This document shows, piece after piece, positions 5,278 through 12,620 of a DNA stretch of 22,077 nucleotides (position 1 is the first letter of the stretch; each line of letters begins with the position of its first letter). The notes beneath the pieces are model-generated. The model saw nothing but the letters and a program-made list of their open reading frames with translations, ran no database searches and was not told the origin of the DNA. Source of the stretch: a virus. Where the stretch lies: positions 1 through 22,077 of IMG/VR virus record IMGVR_UViG_3300042889_000777, one strand, 5' to 3'. The translations under genes and the position numbers were made by a program.

Positions 5278-7335
5278 TCATTTGGAAGTCGCTCTGTATA
5301 CTCCATCAAAATTCTTTGGAGCGGTCTTACCGTCCATACGATCCAGCATCATCTCATAGTATGCTTTGAGCTCACCCTTCCAGAGAGGTCCCATCTCATA
5401 AGCCATAGCCAGAGCTCTGCCCCATTCACCACTTCTGTAGTAATTCAGGAATCTGTTATGAGCTTTTTCAGCAGCCGGATCCATCTGTTCGACAATCGTA
5501 TAGATTCTTGCAGGCTCGGTCTTACCTTTAACAGCAATGAGGTCAAGCTCGATTACTTGGTATACATCCCGAACCATGTCCGCGGTTTGAGGCCCGACGA
5601 CGAGTTTGACCCCATAAGGCTTGGATTGACCCTCGAGACGAGCAGCCAAATTAACCCCGTCACCCAGGCAAGTATAATCAAAGCGCTGGTCAGAGCCCAT
5701 ATTACCGACAACCACAGTGGCAGTGTTAATACCAAGACCCATACCGAAAGCGGGAATGCCTTCTCTTTCAACTTCTTCATTAAACATCTCCAGATCTTTT
5801 AACATGTCTAGTGCTGTGCGAACAGCATTCTTGGCGTGGTCTGGATCATCTAATGGAGCGTTCCAGAATGCCATCTGAGCATCACCAATATACTTATCCA
5901 GTGTGCCTTCGTTATCAATGATGCGCTTTGTCATCGCAGTCATATAACGGTTCATGATCTTTGTCAGACCTTGAACGTCTTCTCCGTAGTGCTCAGAGAT
6001 TGTTGTGAAGCCACGAACGTCTGTAAACATAATCGACAGCTCTCTTGACTCACCACCCAGCGCTAGCAGCTCAGGATTCTTCTGCAGCTTTTCTACCATT
6101 GCTGGTGATAGGTATGTGCCGAATTGCTTCTTAATCTGTTGCTTCTGCAAGTATTCCGAGATAAACTTAGCAGTAAAGATGTGAATATAGATAAGAGCAA
6201 CTGCAAAGATATTAAATGATACGTCTAAGAGTATGCTATTCTGTGCAAATAGATACACTGGTAAATACAGATAGCCACCCAATAGAACAGCAATAAATAT
6301 TATTGAGAATCTCAATTTAGAAAGTACGATCAGGGACAATGATAACACGAGAAGGATACCCAGGTCCGCTAGACTCGCCCAATTCGGAATCGAAACTGAC
6401 TCCCCATTCAGAAGAGTTTCAAGAATACTCGCCTGAAGGACGTGGGGATGTTGCTCACCTTGTGGAGTCGCTACAGGGTTCGCAATACCAGCAGCAGTTA
6501 CGCCAACAATCACAATTTTCCCGTCAAGACGAGGAATATCACCACCTACTTCAACAGATGGAAATACGTAATTGGGGTTGATGAACACCCGACTATATTC
6601 ATCTGTTTTAATTGTTTCAAAAGAAGGAATTCGTAATGCTTCAACCCCAGTCTGATTTATCTTGGCTTGATATGAAGAGTCTCCTGCAGCTACACGCAGC
6701 ATCTCTATCGCAAATGCAGGATAGTATTCGCCTGATGATTGAGATAGAAGAGGAACTCGCCTTACAACCCCATCAGACTCGGGCAGAGTCGACGTTATCC
6801 CTACACCGGCGGCTGATGCTTGAAGAGGTGCAATATTACTTAGAACGCATGGATATTGAGGAAGAAATTCAGTCGCTTGTCCGTCACCGATCACGGCAAC
6901 TCCGGTCCGACGAATCTCTTGCGTACCCGAATTCTTACAATCAGCGGTTACAGTCTGACTCAGAACGACAGGATATTGCTTTAGCGAATCCGCAAGATCT
7001 CGATCAGTCCCCAACCGATCACGCTCAGGCATAAGTACAGTGCTACCAACAAGACCAGCCCCTCTGCCATAAAGATCGCTAATAATTTTAGCGTGGACTT
7101 CACGAGGGAAAGGCCACTGTCCATATTTTTCAATTGCTTTCTCCCCAATATTAACAACTACAATCTGTTCAGATTGCGCTGGCTCGGCAATCATTAGATA
7201 GTCATAGAATTTAAGTCTAGCAGATTCGACAAGATACGGATCTTGGAGCTTCACACCAAGTAGTAAGGCAAATGTTAATAGAGCCAGCCACGGACTCAAT
7301 AAAATCAATTTAATTTTTTGTGTAAGAGTATCCAT
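5278..7335 (-). CDS. CHASE2-domain class III adenylate cyclase
   Basis: This 685-aa membrane enzyme is expected to make cAMP from ATP. Domains in order: an N-terminal anchor helix (about 11-27); a periplasmic CHASE2 sensor domain (about 30-315); three membrane helices (about 322-338, 343-363 and 369-388); a linker helix; a class III cyclase domain (about 430-600); and a C-terminal extension ending WKGELKAYYEMMLDRM and FDGVYRATSK, typical of bacterial CHASE2 cyclases. Catalytic residues look intact: metal-binding Asp439 (MFTDVRGFT) and Asp485 (KYIGDA), adenine-selecting Lys481 and Thr555, and Asn562/Arg566 (VNLAAR) for the transition state. The gene overlaps the adhesin gene by 26 bases and closes the curli operon. 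Full length and intact motifs argue for an active enzyme. The signal sensed by CHASE2 is unknown. Confidence 0.93.
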   Translation of the reverse strand: MDTLTQKIKLILLSPWLALLTFALLLGVKLQDPYLVESARLKFYDYLMIAEPAQSEQIVVVNIGEKAIEKYGQWPFPREVHAKIISDLYGRGAGLVGSTVLMPERDRLGTDRDLADSLKQYPVVLSQTVTADCKNSGTQEIRRTGVAVIGDGQATEFLPQYPCVLSNIAPLQASAAGVGITSTLPESDGVVRRVPLLSQSSGEYYPAFAIEMLRVAAGDSSYQAKINQTGVEALRIPSFETIKTDEYSRVFINPNYVFPSVEVGGDIPRLDGKIVIVGVTAAGIANPVATPQGEQHPHVLQASILETLLNGESVSIPNWASLADLGILLVLSLSLIVLSKLRFSIIFIAVLLGGYLYLPVYLFAQNSILLDVSFNIFAVALIYIHIFTAKFISEYLQKQQIKKQFGTYLSPAMVEKLQKNPELLALGGESRELSIMFTDVRGFTTISEHYGEDVQGLTKIMNRYMTAMTKRIIDNEGTLDKYIGDAQMAFWNAPLDDPDHAKNAVRTALDMLKDLEMFNEEVEREGIPAFGMGLGINTATVVVGNMGSDQRFDYTCLGDGVNLAARLEGQSKPYGVKLVVGPQTADMVRDVYQVIELDLIAVKGKTEPARIYTIVEQMDPAAEKAHNRFLNYYRSGEWGRALAMAYEMGPLWKGELKAYYEMMLDRMDGKTAPKNFDGVYRATSK

Positions 7336-8755
7336 TACAAGGTCCAGTCGTGCATGTTATCGATAGTACTGCAGAGTCGATAACACTAGCACTGTTCTGT
7401 GTCACTGTCACACCGACTCCAGGGTTATTTATGATAAGTTGAAATAGCTTCTGCGCAGCACCAGACTGAGTAACATCTATATTGGCTGTGCCATATGGAG
7501 CGCTGATGTCTAGAAAGTGATTGCCTGTTCCTTGTTGTAGTGTATTAACGATGTTATTATTGCCCAGGATGTTGAAGAAGGCTGTCTTCTTTCCAATGTC
7601 ATTTTGCACAGCAGTGAGTTGATTACCAAGACCATTTAGGACTACTTCTGTGTACTTGGCGTTATGCTGTTGTGTGAGAGATACGTTGTTATTGCTGCCT
7701 GTAACTGACACCTCAGCAAGGTTGTTACCAATCGCTGTAGTCGCCGTTCCTTGATTGATAGTCACAGTGTTCGTATTGCCATTGATAAGCATTGCCTGAG
7801 CACCATTGATACCTCGCACAGCATTGAACTTCGAGAACTGTTCGATGTTAACTGTATTGAAGTTACCAAGGCTTTGGATGTAAATGGAGTTGCTTGCAAT
7901 ACTATTAGTCTGGTTTGTCTTTGCAGTTTGGTTTGCTGACACAGTCACTGCAGGATATGTTGGAGCAGGAGCTGGTGGAGGCGGCGCTGTGGATCCAGCA
8001 TTTGGCTGGACTGGGGTAAAGGCCGTTCCGTTGAGTGAGGTCGAACCTTGTAGCTGATCAATGAACAGAATTGGTGACAATGCTGTATCACCTAGATTGA
8101 ACGATGCAAAGCCTAGTAGATAGTTGCCATCAGCGGGAACAGTAAAGACTGCAACCTGCCACCCAGTAGCACCATATGAGTTAGTCGAGTAGTTACCAGT
8201 CCCTGGATTGGTGAATCCTAGAAGCGCAAAGTTCTGGGTTTGACCGTTAATTGTCGGTGTGCCGTTCCCACCAGTTATAGTAATCATCGATCCATCATTG
8301 TATGGAACATAGTCAGTCGATAGATACTGCCAAGCATAAGTGTATGTTACACCCGCTTGAAGAAATACTGTTCTACTAATAGACGTTGCGTTTGTCGGAT
8401 ACATGTTACCATTAGAGTAAATGGTATTCTTGATTGATGTAATCGTAGACCCTTGTAGCCCAAGAGTTGTCATTGCACTATCAAATCCAGGTGAGCCACC
8501 ACCAGCCTGTAGTGCCACCATGTATGAACCATATGGTGTAATAGTCCAGCACTTACCGCCGCCCGGACAATAGTTAGTCATACCAGTTGTTACCTGAACA
8601 CCCGAACCATCAGAACTCCAGTTTGATTTTAGAGTAGTGGATCCGTTACTAACAGTCCACCCTGTATAGTTACCATCTTCGAATCCCAGGTTTGTTGCTT
8701 GCGCGAATGCGGGCACTGCGAAGAACAACAGAAACAGAGCAATTAGTTTCTTCAT
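7310..8755 (-). CDS. Secreted two-domain adhesin with C-terminal curlin repeats
   Basis: This 481-aa protein has a signal peptide (MKKLIALFLLFFAVPAFA, cut before QA). Residues about 20-250 form a beta-rich domain starting NLGFEDGNYTGWTVSNGS, like the jelly-roll, possibly sugar-binding modules of exported proteins in environmental bacteria. A proline-rich linker (APPPPAPAPTYP, about 257-269) follows. Residues about 270-470 carry irregular curlin-type repeats with Asn/Gln-Xaa-Val/Ile strands such as GNFNTVNIEQ, GNTNTVTINQG, GSNNNVSLTQQ and GNNNIVNTLQQGTGN. The end has a Cys-x5-Cys pair. It looks like a tip adhesin or nucleator that joins a curli fibre through its repeats and presents the N-terminal domain. 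Its ATG overlaps the FecR-gene stop (ATGA), and it overlaps the cyclase gene. CsgG is the expected export pore. Confidence 0.8.
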   Translation of the reverse strand: MKKLIALFLLFFAVPAFAQATNLGFEDGNYTGWTVSNGSTTLKSNWSSDGSGVQVTTGMTNYCPGGGKCWTITPYGSYMVALQAGGGSPGFDSAMTTLGLQGSTITSIKNTIYSNGNMYPTNATSISRTVFLQAGVTYTYAWQYLSTDYVPYNDGSMITITGGNGTPTINGQTQNFALLGFTNPGTGNYSTNSYGATGWQVAVFTVPADGNYLLGFASFNLGDTALSPILFIDQLQGSTSLNGTAFTPVQPNAGSTAPPPPAPAPTYPAVTVSANQTAKTNQTNSIASNSIYIQSLGNFNTVNIEQFSKFNAVRGINGAQAMLINGNTNTVTINQGTATTAIGNNLAEVSVTGSNNNVSLTQQHNAKYTEVVLNGLGNQLTAVQNDIGKKTAFFNILGNNNIVNTLQQGTGNHFLDISAPYGTANIDVTQSGAAQKLFQLIINNPGVGVTVTQNSASVIDSAVLSITCTTGPCNGYSYTKN

Positions 8756-9888
8756 CTGACACCCGATTCTTGTATGATAGTAATATTGCCCTGCGGTCTA
8801 CCAGTTCCTGTCGTAGTCCATTTATCATCCATAAAGTTATATGCATCTACGATACCGTTTTGTGAAGACACAATCTGGGCTTCTGTATCTTTTGGTAGCC
8901 ATATAATCACGGATTGATTCTTGTCTTCGGAGATTCTCGAGTACACCCAACCTACTTGCACTAGCTTTTTAAATGTAGGAGATACGTTGGTATAGATTGT
9001 TTCTTTTGGTTTGTTGCCTTCATTATATTCAGCATAGATCTCTTGAAGCTCTTCTTGTGTAGGCAGGCGAATAGATGCAACGGCTGCTTCTTCTGAGTCA
9101 TCACTCCCAGTGTTCGGATCCTTGTTATCATCAGATGCTGCCTTTGCAGGGTTCACAAACTTCTTCAATGCCTCTCTTGCTGCATTGATCAAAGACTGAC
9201 CATCATCTGTTTCGAGAGGTGCAATTTGAATGTTGTTGTCCATACCCTTTAGAGAAGGACTAATTGTAACTGGAGGGGCAGGTGGTGCGTATGCATTCTC
9301 AACAAGTGTTGCCTGAAAGGGCTTGTTAAGAGTGACTACACCAGCAGCTGTCATAACATCGATAGCCCCAGATGGGCACTCGAAGTTGATCTTTGTGATA
9401 TCTTTATCATTATAACATTCTGGAACGAGAACAACTGTCGATCTGCCAGCCTCATCGACTGACATGACAAAGTCTGTGCCTCTTACGGCAATCGTTGCGG
9501 TGGGTGTCCGTATACCAACACCGCGAGCGTTGCCATGAGCAATGCCACCAGAAGTATATCTCGCAGTTCCCAAAGCCAACTTAAGACCCAGTTTGCCTTT
9601 GCTTTTATTGTTTCCATCATAGACGAAATCATCGATAACTAACCTCGAATTTTGTGTGATGTTGACAGTCGTTGCATCTACAAAGGTGATCTTGAATCTA
9701 CCTTGTGAGTTCGTAGAGACTGTATCGTTCTTTTCAATATTAGAGCCTTTAGACGCAGGGGTTGCTTTAGCCCCACGCTTTACGGTTCCGCCACCTTTAA
9801 ACTCTGATATCGATCCCACACCTGCGAAGGCGGGGACCGATACCAGAAGTAAAAGATTAATGGCCAGTTTTGATATTATATGTGCCAT
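8752..9888 (-). CDS. FecR-domain periplasmic protein
   Basis: The ATG at 9888 gives 378 aa starting MAHIISKLAINLLLLVSVPAFA, a signal peptide cut before G; an ATG at 9903 is also possible. A FecR-type domain covers about residues 30-190, with the marker segment TPTATIAVRGTDFVMSVDE. Here the domain is exported and stands alone, without the anti-sigma helix of classic FecR. The middle is an acidic, low-complexity linker (SDDNKDPNTGSDDSEE). The C-terminal about 100 residues form another domain (VSPTFKKLVQVGWVY). In bacteria, FecR-domain proteins are often encoded beside CHASE2 adenylate cyclases, as here with the cyclase two genes on. It may be the periplasmic partner of CHASE2 or a carrier for the fibre proteins; both ideas are inference. 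Confidence 0.85.
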   Translation of the reverse strand: MAHIISKLAINLLLLVSVPAFAGVGSISEFKGGGTVKRGAKATPASKGSNIEKNDTVSTNSQGRFKITFVDATTVNITQNSRLVIDDFVYDGNNKSKGKLGLKLALGTARYTSGGIAHGNARGVGIRTPTATIAVRGTDFVMSVDEAGRSTVVLVPECYNDKDITKINFECPSGAIDVMTAAGVVTLNKPFQATLVENAYAPPAPPVTISPSLKGMDNNIQIAPLETDDGQSLINAAREALKKFVNPAKAASDDNKDPNTGSDDSEEAAVASIRLPTQEELQEIYAEYNEGNKPKETIYTNVSPTFKKLVQVGWVYSRISEDKNQSVIIWLPKDTEAQIVSSQNGIVDAYNFMDDKWTTTGTGRPQGNITIIQESGVR

Positions 9889-10630
9889 TTGAACCCACTG
9901 CATTAATATTAATTACGGTTTCCGATGTTCCGTATTGTTGGGTTGTAATGGTATTAACTGAACCTGTCAGATTGACAGATAGTGAATGCCCGAAGGATCC
10001 ACCGAGTCCAGTTTGTGTAATGTCAAAGTCATTGTAATCGCCAGTTACAAGCAGTGTCTGGCTTGCATTTGGTGATAAGATATCCATGTTAAAGGTGTTG
10101 TTATCGCCGGAGATATCCATCGATGTACGAATGTTCGCACCCGAGCCTTTGAACACAAGGTCATTCGAATTGCCTGTAAAGCGAGCATTGAAATCAAGTT
10201 GATTACAATTGGCTTCACCCTGCAATACACCACAGCGAATGTCTGCAGTATTCAGATCGCCGATTTGACGAACTGTTGCAATAGCAACTCCTGTTCCACC
10301 AGTTGTTGATACGAGACCCATGTAGAGTTCGTTTCCGTTACCGGTCTGTATAGCTGTGAATGTTTGATTGTCACCGCTTAAGTAGATTGGATCTTCTGAC
10401 GATCCGATTCTGTTGGCTGTTCCGGTTTGGACAATATTAGCATCTACATTGTTACCCGACTGATCGATGTACACAATGTTTGTGGTTGCCACTGCAGAAG
10501 CAGTGACTTCGTTTGGTGACGTTGTCACAATGGCAGGTGGAGTTGGAGCCGTTGGGAGTACGGTTTGTGCAATCGCAGATGTTCCATAACAAAGAGCAGC
10601 ACCAACTAGTAAAAACTTACTCAGTTTCAT
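9857..10630 (-). CDS. Curlin-repeat (CsgA/CsgB-like) amyloid subunit
   Basis: The frame extends upstream to 10678, but the ATG at 10630 is preferred: AAAGGA lies eight bases before it and a signal peptide follows directly (MKLSKFLLVGAALCYGTSAIA, cut before QT). The 257-aa protein has a short Pro/Thr N-terminal stretch and then Gly/Asn/Gln-rich repeats of the curlin type, for example YIDQSGNNVDANIVQTGTAN, IQTGNGNELYMG, ITQTGLGG and ITTQQYGTSETVININAVG. These alternate in the strand-turn-strand way of CsgA and CsgB. The start overlaps the csgG stop by 14 bases, so substrate and pore are translationally coupled. It is longer and less regular than E. coli CsgA (151 aa). It is expected to be exported unfolded through CsgG and to assemble on the cell surface. 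Confidence 0.85.
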   Translation of the reverse strand: MKLSKFLLVGAALCYGTSAIAQTVLPTAPTPPAIVTTSPNEVTASAVATTNIVYIDQSGNNVDANIVQTGTANRIGSSEDPIYLSGDNQTFTAIQTGNGNELYMGLVSTTGGTGVAIATVRQIGDLNTADIRCGVLQGEANCNQLDFNARFTGNSNDLVFKGSGANIRTSMDISGDNNTFNMDILSPNASQTLLVTGDYNDFDITQTGLGGSFGHSLSVNLTGSVNTITTQQYGTSETVININAVGSNGTYNIKTGH

Positions 10631-11441
10631 TGGTAGTTTCCTTTTGTTTGAATGTCCATAGATTTTTTCTTTCACCATCTTTGATCAACTCAACAACGGC
10701 CGTTTCTATGGCAGAACGGATTGCATAACTACCAGCTTCATTTGACGTTTGTTGGGCGTCAAGTTCAAAAGCTTTGGTTGCCATATCAAAAAACTTAAAT
10801 GCAGTAACTCCTTCGGAAGTAGAAAGTATATTCTTTTCTACTGTAACGGAAGTTAGAACTTCACCAGTTTGCACTGAAATAAGTCGCATACTAATTGTCA
10901 CCTGATCTTCAGCATATTGTTGGAATGGTCCGATTCCAAGGAATCGTGCACCATTACCACCAGTCTTTGTATTCGAGTTATAGTCGATGATACCGCCTTC
11001 TAAGATGATACCAGCAACCATTAATGGTGGTAGCGGTTCTGCACCTTCACCAAGTTGTTGTTCTCTCATCTGACGAACTAGTTGACGTTCTTTGATAAGA
11101 GAGTCGATGCCTACACGCTCTACAGGTTTGAACCACTTACCGTTGCCGACCTCGTGTAAAGTCTTGATTACATAAGCATCAGCACCCTGAGTCACTGCAG
11201 TAGAGAAGCTAGCTTGAGTAGCAGAAGGCTTACGTTGTCCTGTTCTATCTGTAAACGAATAGATGGCAATAGGAATAACTTGACCATTCAACTCCGGCAG
11301 GTCGCGGAAGAGTTTAGGATTAGCGAAATTCTCCACCTCTGCGTTCTCACGCAGGAGATATGATTGGTTGAGATGTGGATTTGCTCCACCTACACACGCA
11401 GTTGTTAGAAGCAGTAAAGGTAGTATTAATAGCTTATTCAT
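10617..11441 (-). CDS. csgG: Curli secretion pore lipoprotein CsgG
   Basis: CsgG forms the nonameric outer-membrane pore that exports curli subunits. This 274-aa protein matches E. coli CsgG (277 aa) along its length. It has a lipoprotein signal with lipobox L-T-T-A-C (Cys16), the TGQRKPS segment, FSTAVTQGADAYVIKTL, WFKPVERVGIDSLIKERQ, GGIIDYNSNTKTGGNGARFLG, a VQTGEVLTSVTVEKNIL hairpin and SAIETAVVELIKDG. In the constriction loop the E. coli residues Tyr51 and Asn55 are replaced (here S-A-T-Q-A-S at 73-78, one residue longer), while Phe56 is kept as Phe79. AGGA precedes the ATG at 11441. The gene lies between csgF and a curlin gene. Confidence 0.95.
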   Translation of the reverse strand: MNKLLILPLLLLTTACVGGANPHLNQSYLLRENAEVENFANPKLFRDLPELNGQVIPIAIYSFTDRTGQRKPSATQASFSTAVTQGADAYVIKTLHEVGNGKWFKPVERVGIDSLIKERQLVRQMREQQLGEGAEPLPPLMVAGIILEGGIIDYNSNTKTGGNGARFLGIGPFQQYAEDQVTISMRLISVQTGEVLTSVTVEKNILSTSEGVTAFKFFDMATKAFELDAQQTSNEAGSYAIRSAIETAVVELIKDGERKNLWTFKQKETTNETE

Positions 11442-11449
11442 GTCTTTTC

Positions 11450-11893
11450 CTAGAATGCAAATGTGGCTATTGGAACAGTCACTACGGTAGTATTACCGTT
11501 TGCATCTACAACAGTCAGTGTGACCGCCGTACCAGTTTTAACATAGCTAATTGTGTTTCCGTCGAGGTTGAACATACCCTGATTCGCAGAACCCTCTGCA
11601 AATAGATTGTTCGATAATTGTGTAGCAAGTTGAGCATACACCTGGCTCGTAAACAATGCCATAAACTTAGCAAGAGGAGTGTTTGATGCTTCAGCTCGTG
11701 CTAGAGCAGCCTTTGCAGCCTCTGCGTCTTTGATAGCTTGCTCACGGGATCTTTCCTGAGCATCTATAGCCTGGACATGCTGGGACCACCCATAACCATT
11801 GAAGGATGGGCTCTTGAATTGTTGTACGAGTGGATCAGCCTTTACTTGGCTGCTTATCAGCAGTACTGGTAGTAGTAGCAGACTCTTTCTCAT
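11450..11893 (-). CDS. csgF: Curli assembly factor CsgF-like
   Basis: CsgF binds the outside mouth of CsgG and links secretion to nucleation of the fibre. The ATG at 11893 (AGGGA seven bases before it) gives 147 aa starting with a signal peptide (MRKSLLLLPVLLISSQVKA, cut before D). The mature N-terminus, PLVQQFKSPSFNGYG, matches the CsgF start F-x-N-P-x-F-G-G, the part that inserts into the CsgG channel. The C-terminal part, from ALFTSQVYAQLATQLSNNLF onward, matches the rest (a helix, then a beta region with VVDANGNTTVVTVP). E. coli CsgF has 138 aa. An Ala/Glu-rich helix (about 40-70) is an insertion relative to E. coli. The next gene is csgG, eight bases on. Confidence 0.88.
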   Translation of the reverse strand: MRKSLLLLPVLLISSQVKADPLVQQFKSPSFNGYGWSQHVQAIDAQERSREQAIKDAEAAKAALARAEASNTPLAKFMALFTSQVYAQLATQLSNNLFAEGSANQGMFNLDGNTISYVKTGTAVTLTVVDANGNTTVVTVPIATFAF

Positions 11894-11967
11894 TGGGCTT
11901 TCCCTTTTTGAATTTAAACTCATTATCAGATGACATATTAAACTCAATCAGTAAAACTTTGAGGATC

Positions 11968-12231
11968 TCAATCTTTAGGTTTATATTCACTGTGATCCTC
12001 CTTGATCTGCAACACAACATTCACTTTCTGGTTCAATCTAATCAAATCATTATCTAACATACGAATACGGTCAATCAATGCGATTAAAATGACATTGGTT
12101 TCGCCAATAATTGGCATTAACTTATCTGTAACAAACTTATAGATGAACCATACAAAATAACCCATGCCAACAGCAGCGACGATAGGGAATCCATATTGCT
12201 TTACGAGCTCCGCAACGAGTTGTGGATCCAT
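11968..12231 (-). CDS. One-helix membrane protein B (holin-like), 87 aa
   Basis: The protein starts MDPQLVAELVKQYGFPIVAA, continues into a membrane helix (about 15-33) and ends in a heptad-like cytoplasmic segment (LIALIDRIRMLDNDLIRLNQKV). It shares the N-terminal GFPIVAA motif, the single helix and the helical tail with the gene just upstream, so the two are probably duplicates. The pattern resembles small holin-like families (BhlA/YvrJ-type: short N-terminus, glycine/phenylalanine motif, helix, charged tail). The ATG at 12231 overlaps the upstream stop by one base (TAATG), with GGAGGG four bases before it. A holin or a helper of the curli operon are both possible; neither is shown. Confidence 0.75.
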   Translation of the reverse strand: MDPQLVAELVKQYGFPIVAAVGMGYFVWFIYKFVTDKLMPIIGETNVILIALIDRIRMLDNDLIRLNQKVNVVLQIKEDHSEYKPKD

Positions 12232-12518
12232 TAGTCCCTCCGAGCGTCGTTCTTCCCGTCAGCTCGTGCGATTCTATCTAGATCTGGTTTCAGGCCTAAA
12301 GCGGAACTAACAACTGCATCAACGCGAATAATATCATGGTTCATGGTCTTCACTCGGTTATCTAACCCCATAATAATACCCTGCATTCCTTTGATTGCCT
12401 TTACGACACTTTCAAGAATGTAGTTGATAACAAAATATACAAAAACACCACCGAGCAATGCTGCTACGATGGGGAAGCCGACATCGCCAATAAGTTTAAA
12501 TATTACATCATAAGTCAT
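12231..12518 (-). CDS. One-helix membrane protein A (holin-like), 95 aa
   Basis: This is the first gene of the curli operon. It starts MTYDVIFKLIGDVGFPIVAA, has a membrane helix at about 14-35 (PIVAALLGGVFVYFVINYIL), and then a helical tail (QGIIMGLDNRVKTMNHDII) ending in a basic/acidic stretch. It is a paralogue of the following gene by the shared GFPIVAA motif and tail layout. The ATG lies only four bases after the late-promoter box at 12523-12530, so the transcript would start at or inside the first codons. Either this protein comes from a longer transcript, or late expression begins with the second gene. The function is unknown; a holin-type or coiled-coil membrane role is the best guess. 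Confidence 0.7.
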   Translation of the reverse strand: MTYDVIFKLIGDVGFPIVAALLGGVFVYFVINYILESVVKAIKGMQGIIMGLDNRVKTMNHDIIRVDAVVSSALGLKPDLDRIARADGKNDARRD

Positions 12519-12522
12519 GTGG

Positions 12523-12530
12523 TATTTATA
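12523..12530 (-). promoter_or_regulatory. T4-type late promoter box TATAAATA
   Basis: An exact TATAAATA is present on the minus strand, the late-promoter sequence recognised in T4 by gp55 with the gp45 clamp as activator. The clamp gp45 is encoded in this window. It stands at the head of the two membrane genes and the whole curli-cyclase operon (12518-5278), which suggests late expression. Confidence 0.65.
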
Positions 12531-12564
12531 TTACTTACGATGTCAAGACCCCTAATGAACAAGG

Positions 12565-12597
12565 GAATAGCGGGAATCCATAGGAACCCCGCTATTC
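12565..12597 (-). terminator. Long hairpin after the ligase gene
   Basis: GAATAGCGGG at 12565-12574 pairs exactly with CCCGCTATTC at 12588-12597. Pairing continues inward (GTTCC/GGATT with one mismatch and one G-U) to a three-base loop, about 15 pairs in all. It starts 24 bases past the ligase stop and ends before the late box at 12530. The following bases (CCTTGTTC) are only moderately U-rich, so termination may be partial, or the stem may protect the mRNA end. Confidence 0.6.
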
Positions 12598-12620
12598 TAA
12601 ATTTAGATTAGGTTGATTGA

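Noticed and set aside
6612-7034. Plus-strand frame of 140 codons inside the cyclase gene
   Set aside because: It lies fully inside the conserved CHASE2 region on the other strand. The Gln/Leu/Ser-rich composition is what antisense reading of that region gives.
11835-11936. 33-codon minus-strand frame (MSSDNEFKFKKGKPNEKESA...) between the second membrane gene and csgF
   Set aside because: It overlaps the CsgF signal peptide in another frame and has only a weak ribosome-binding site. The CsgF start at 11893 is well supported. It could be a real small protein, but the evidence is too thin.
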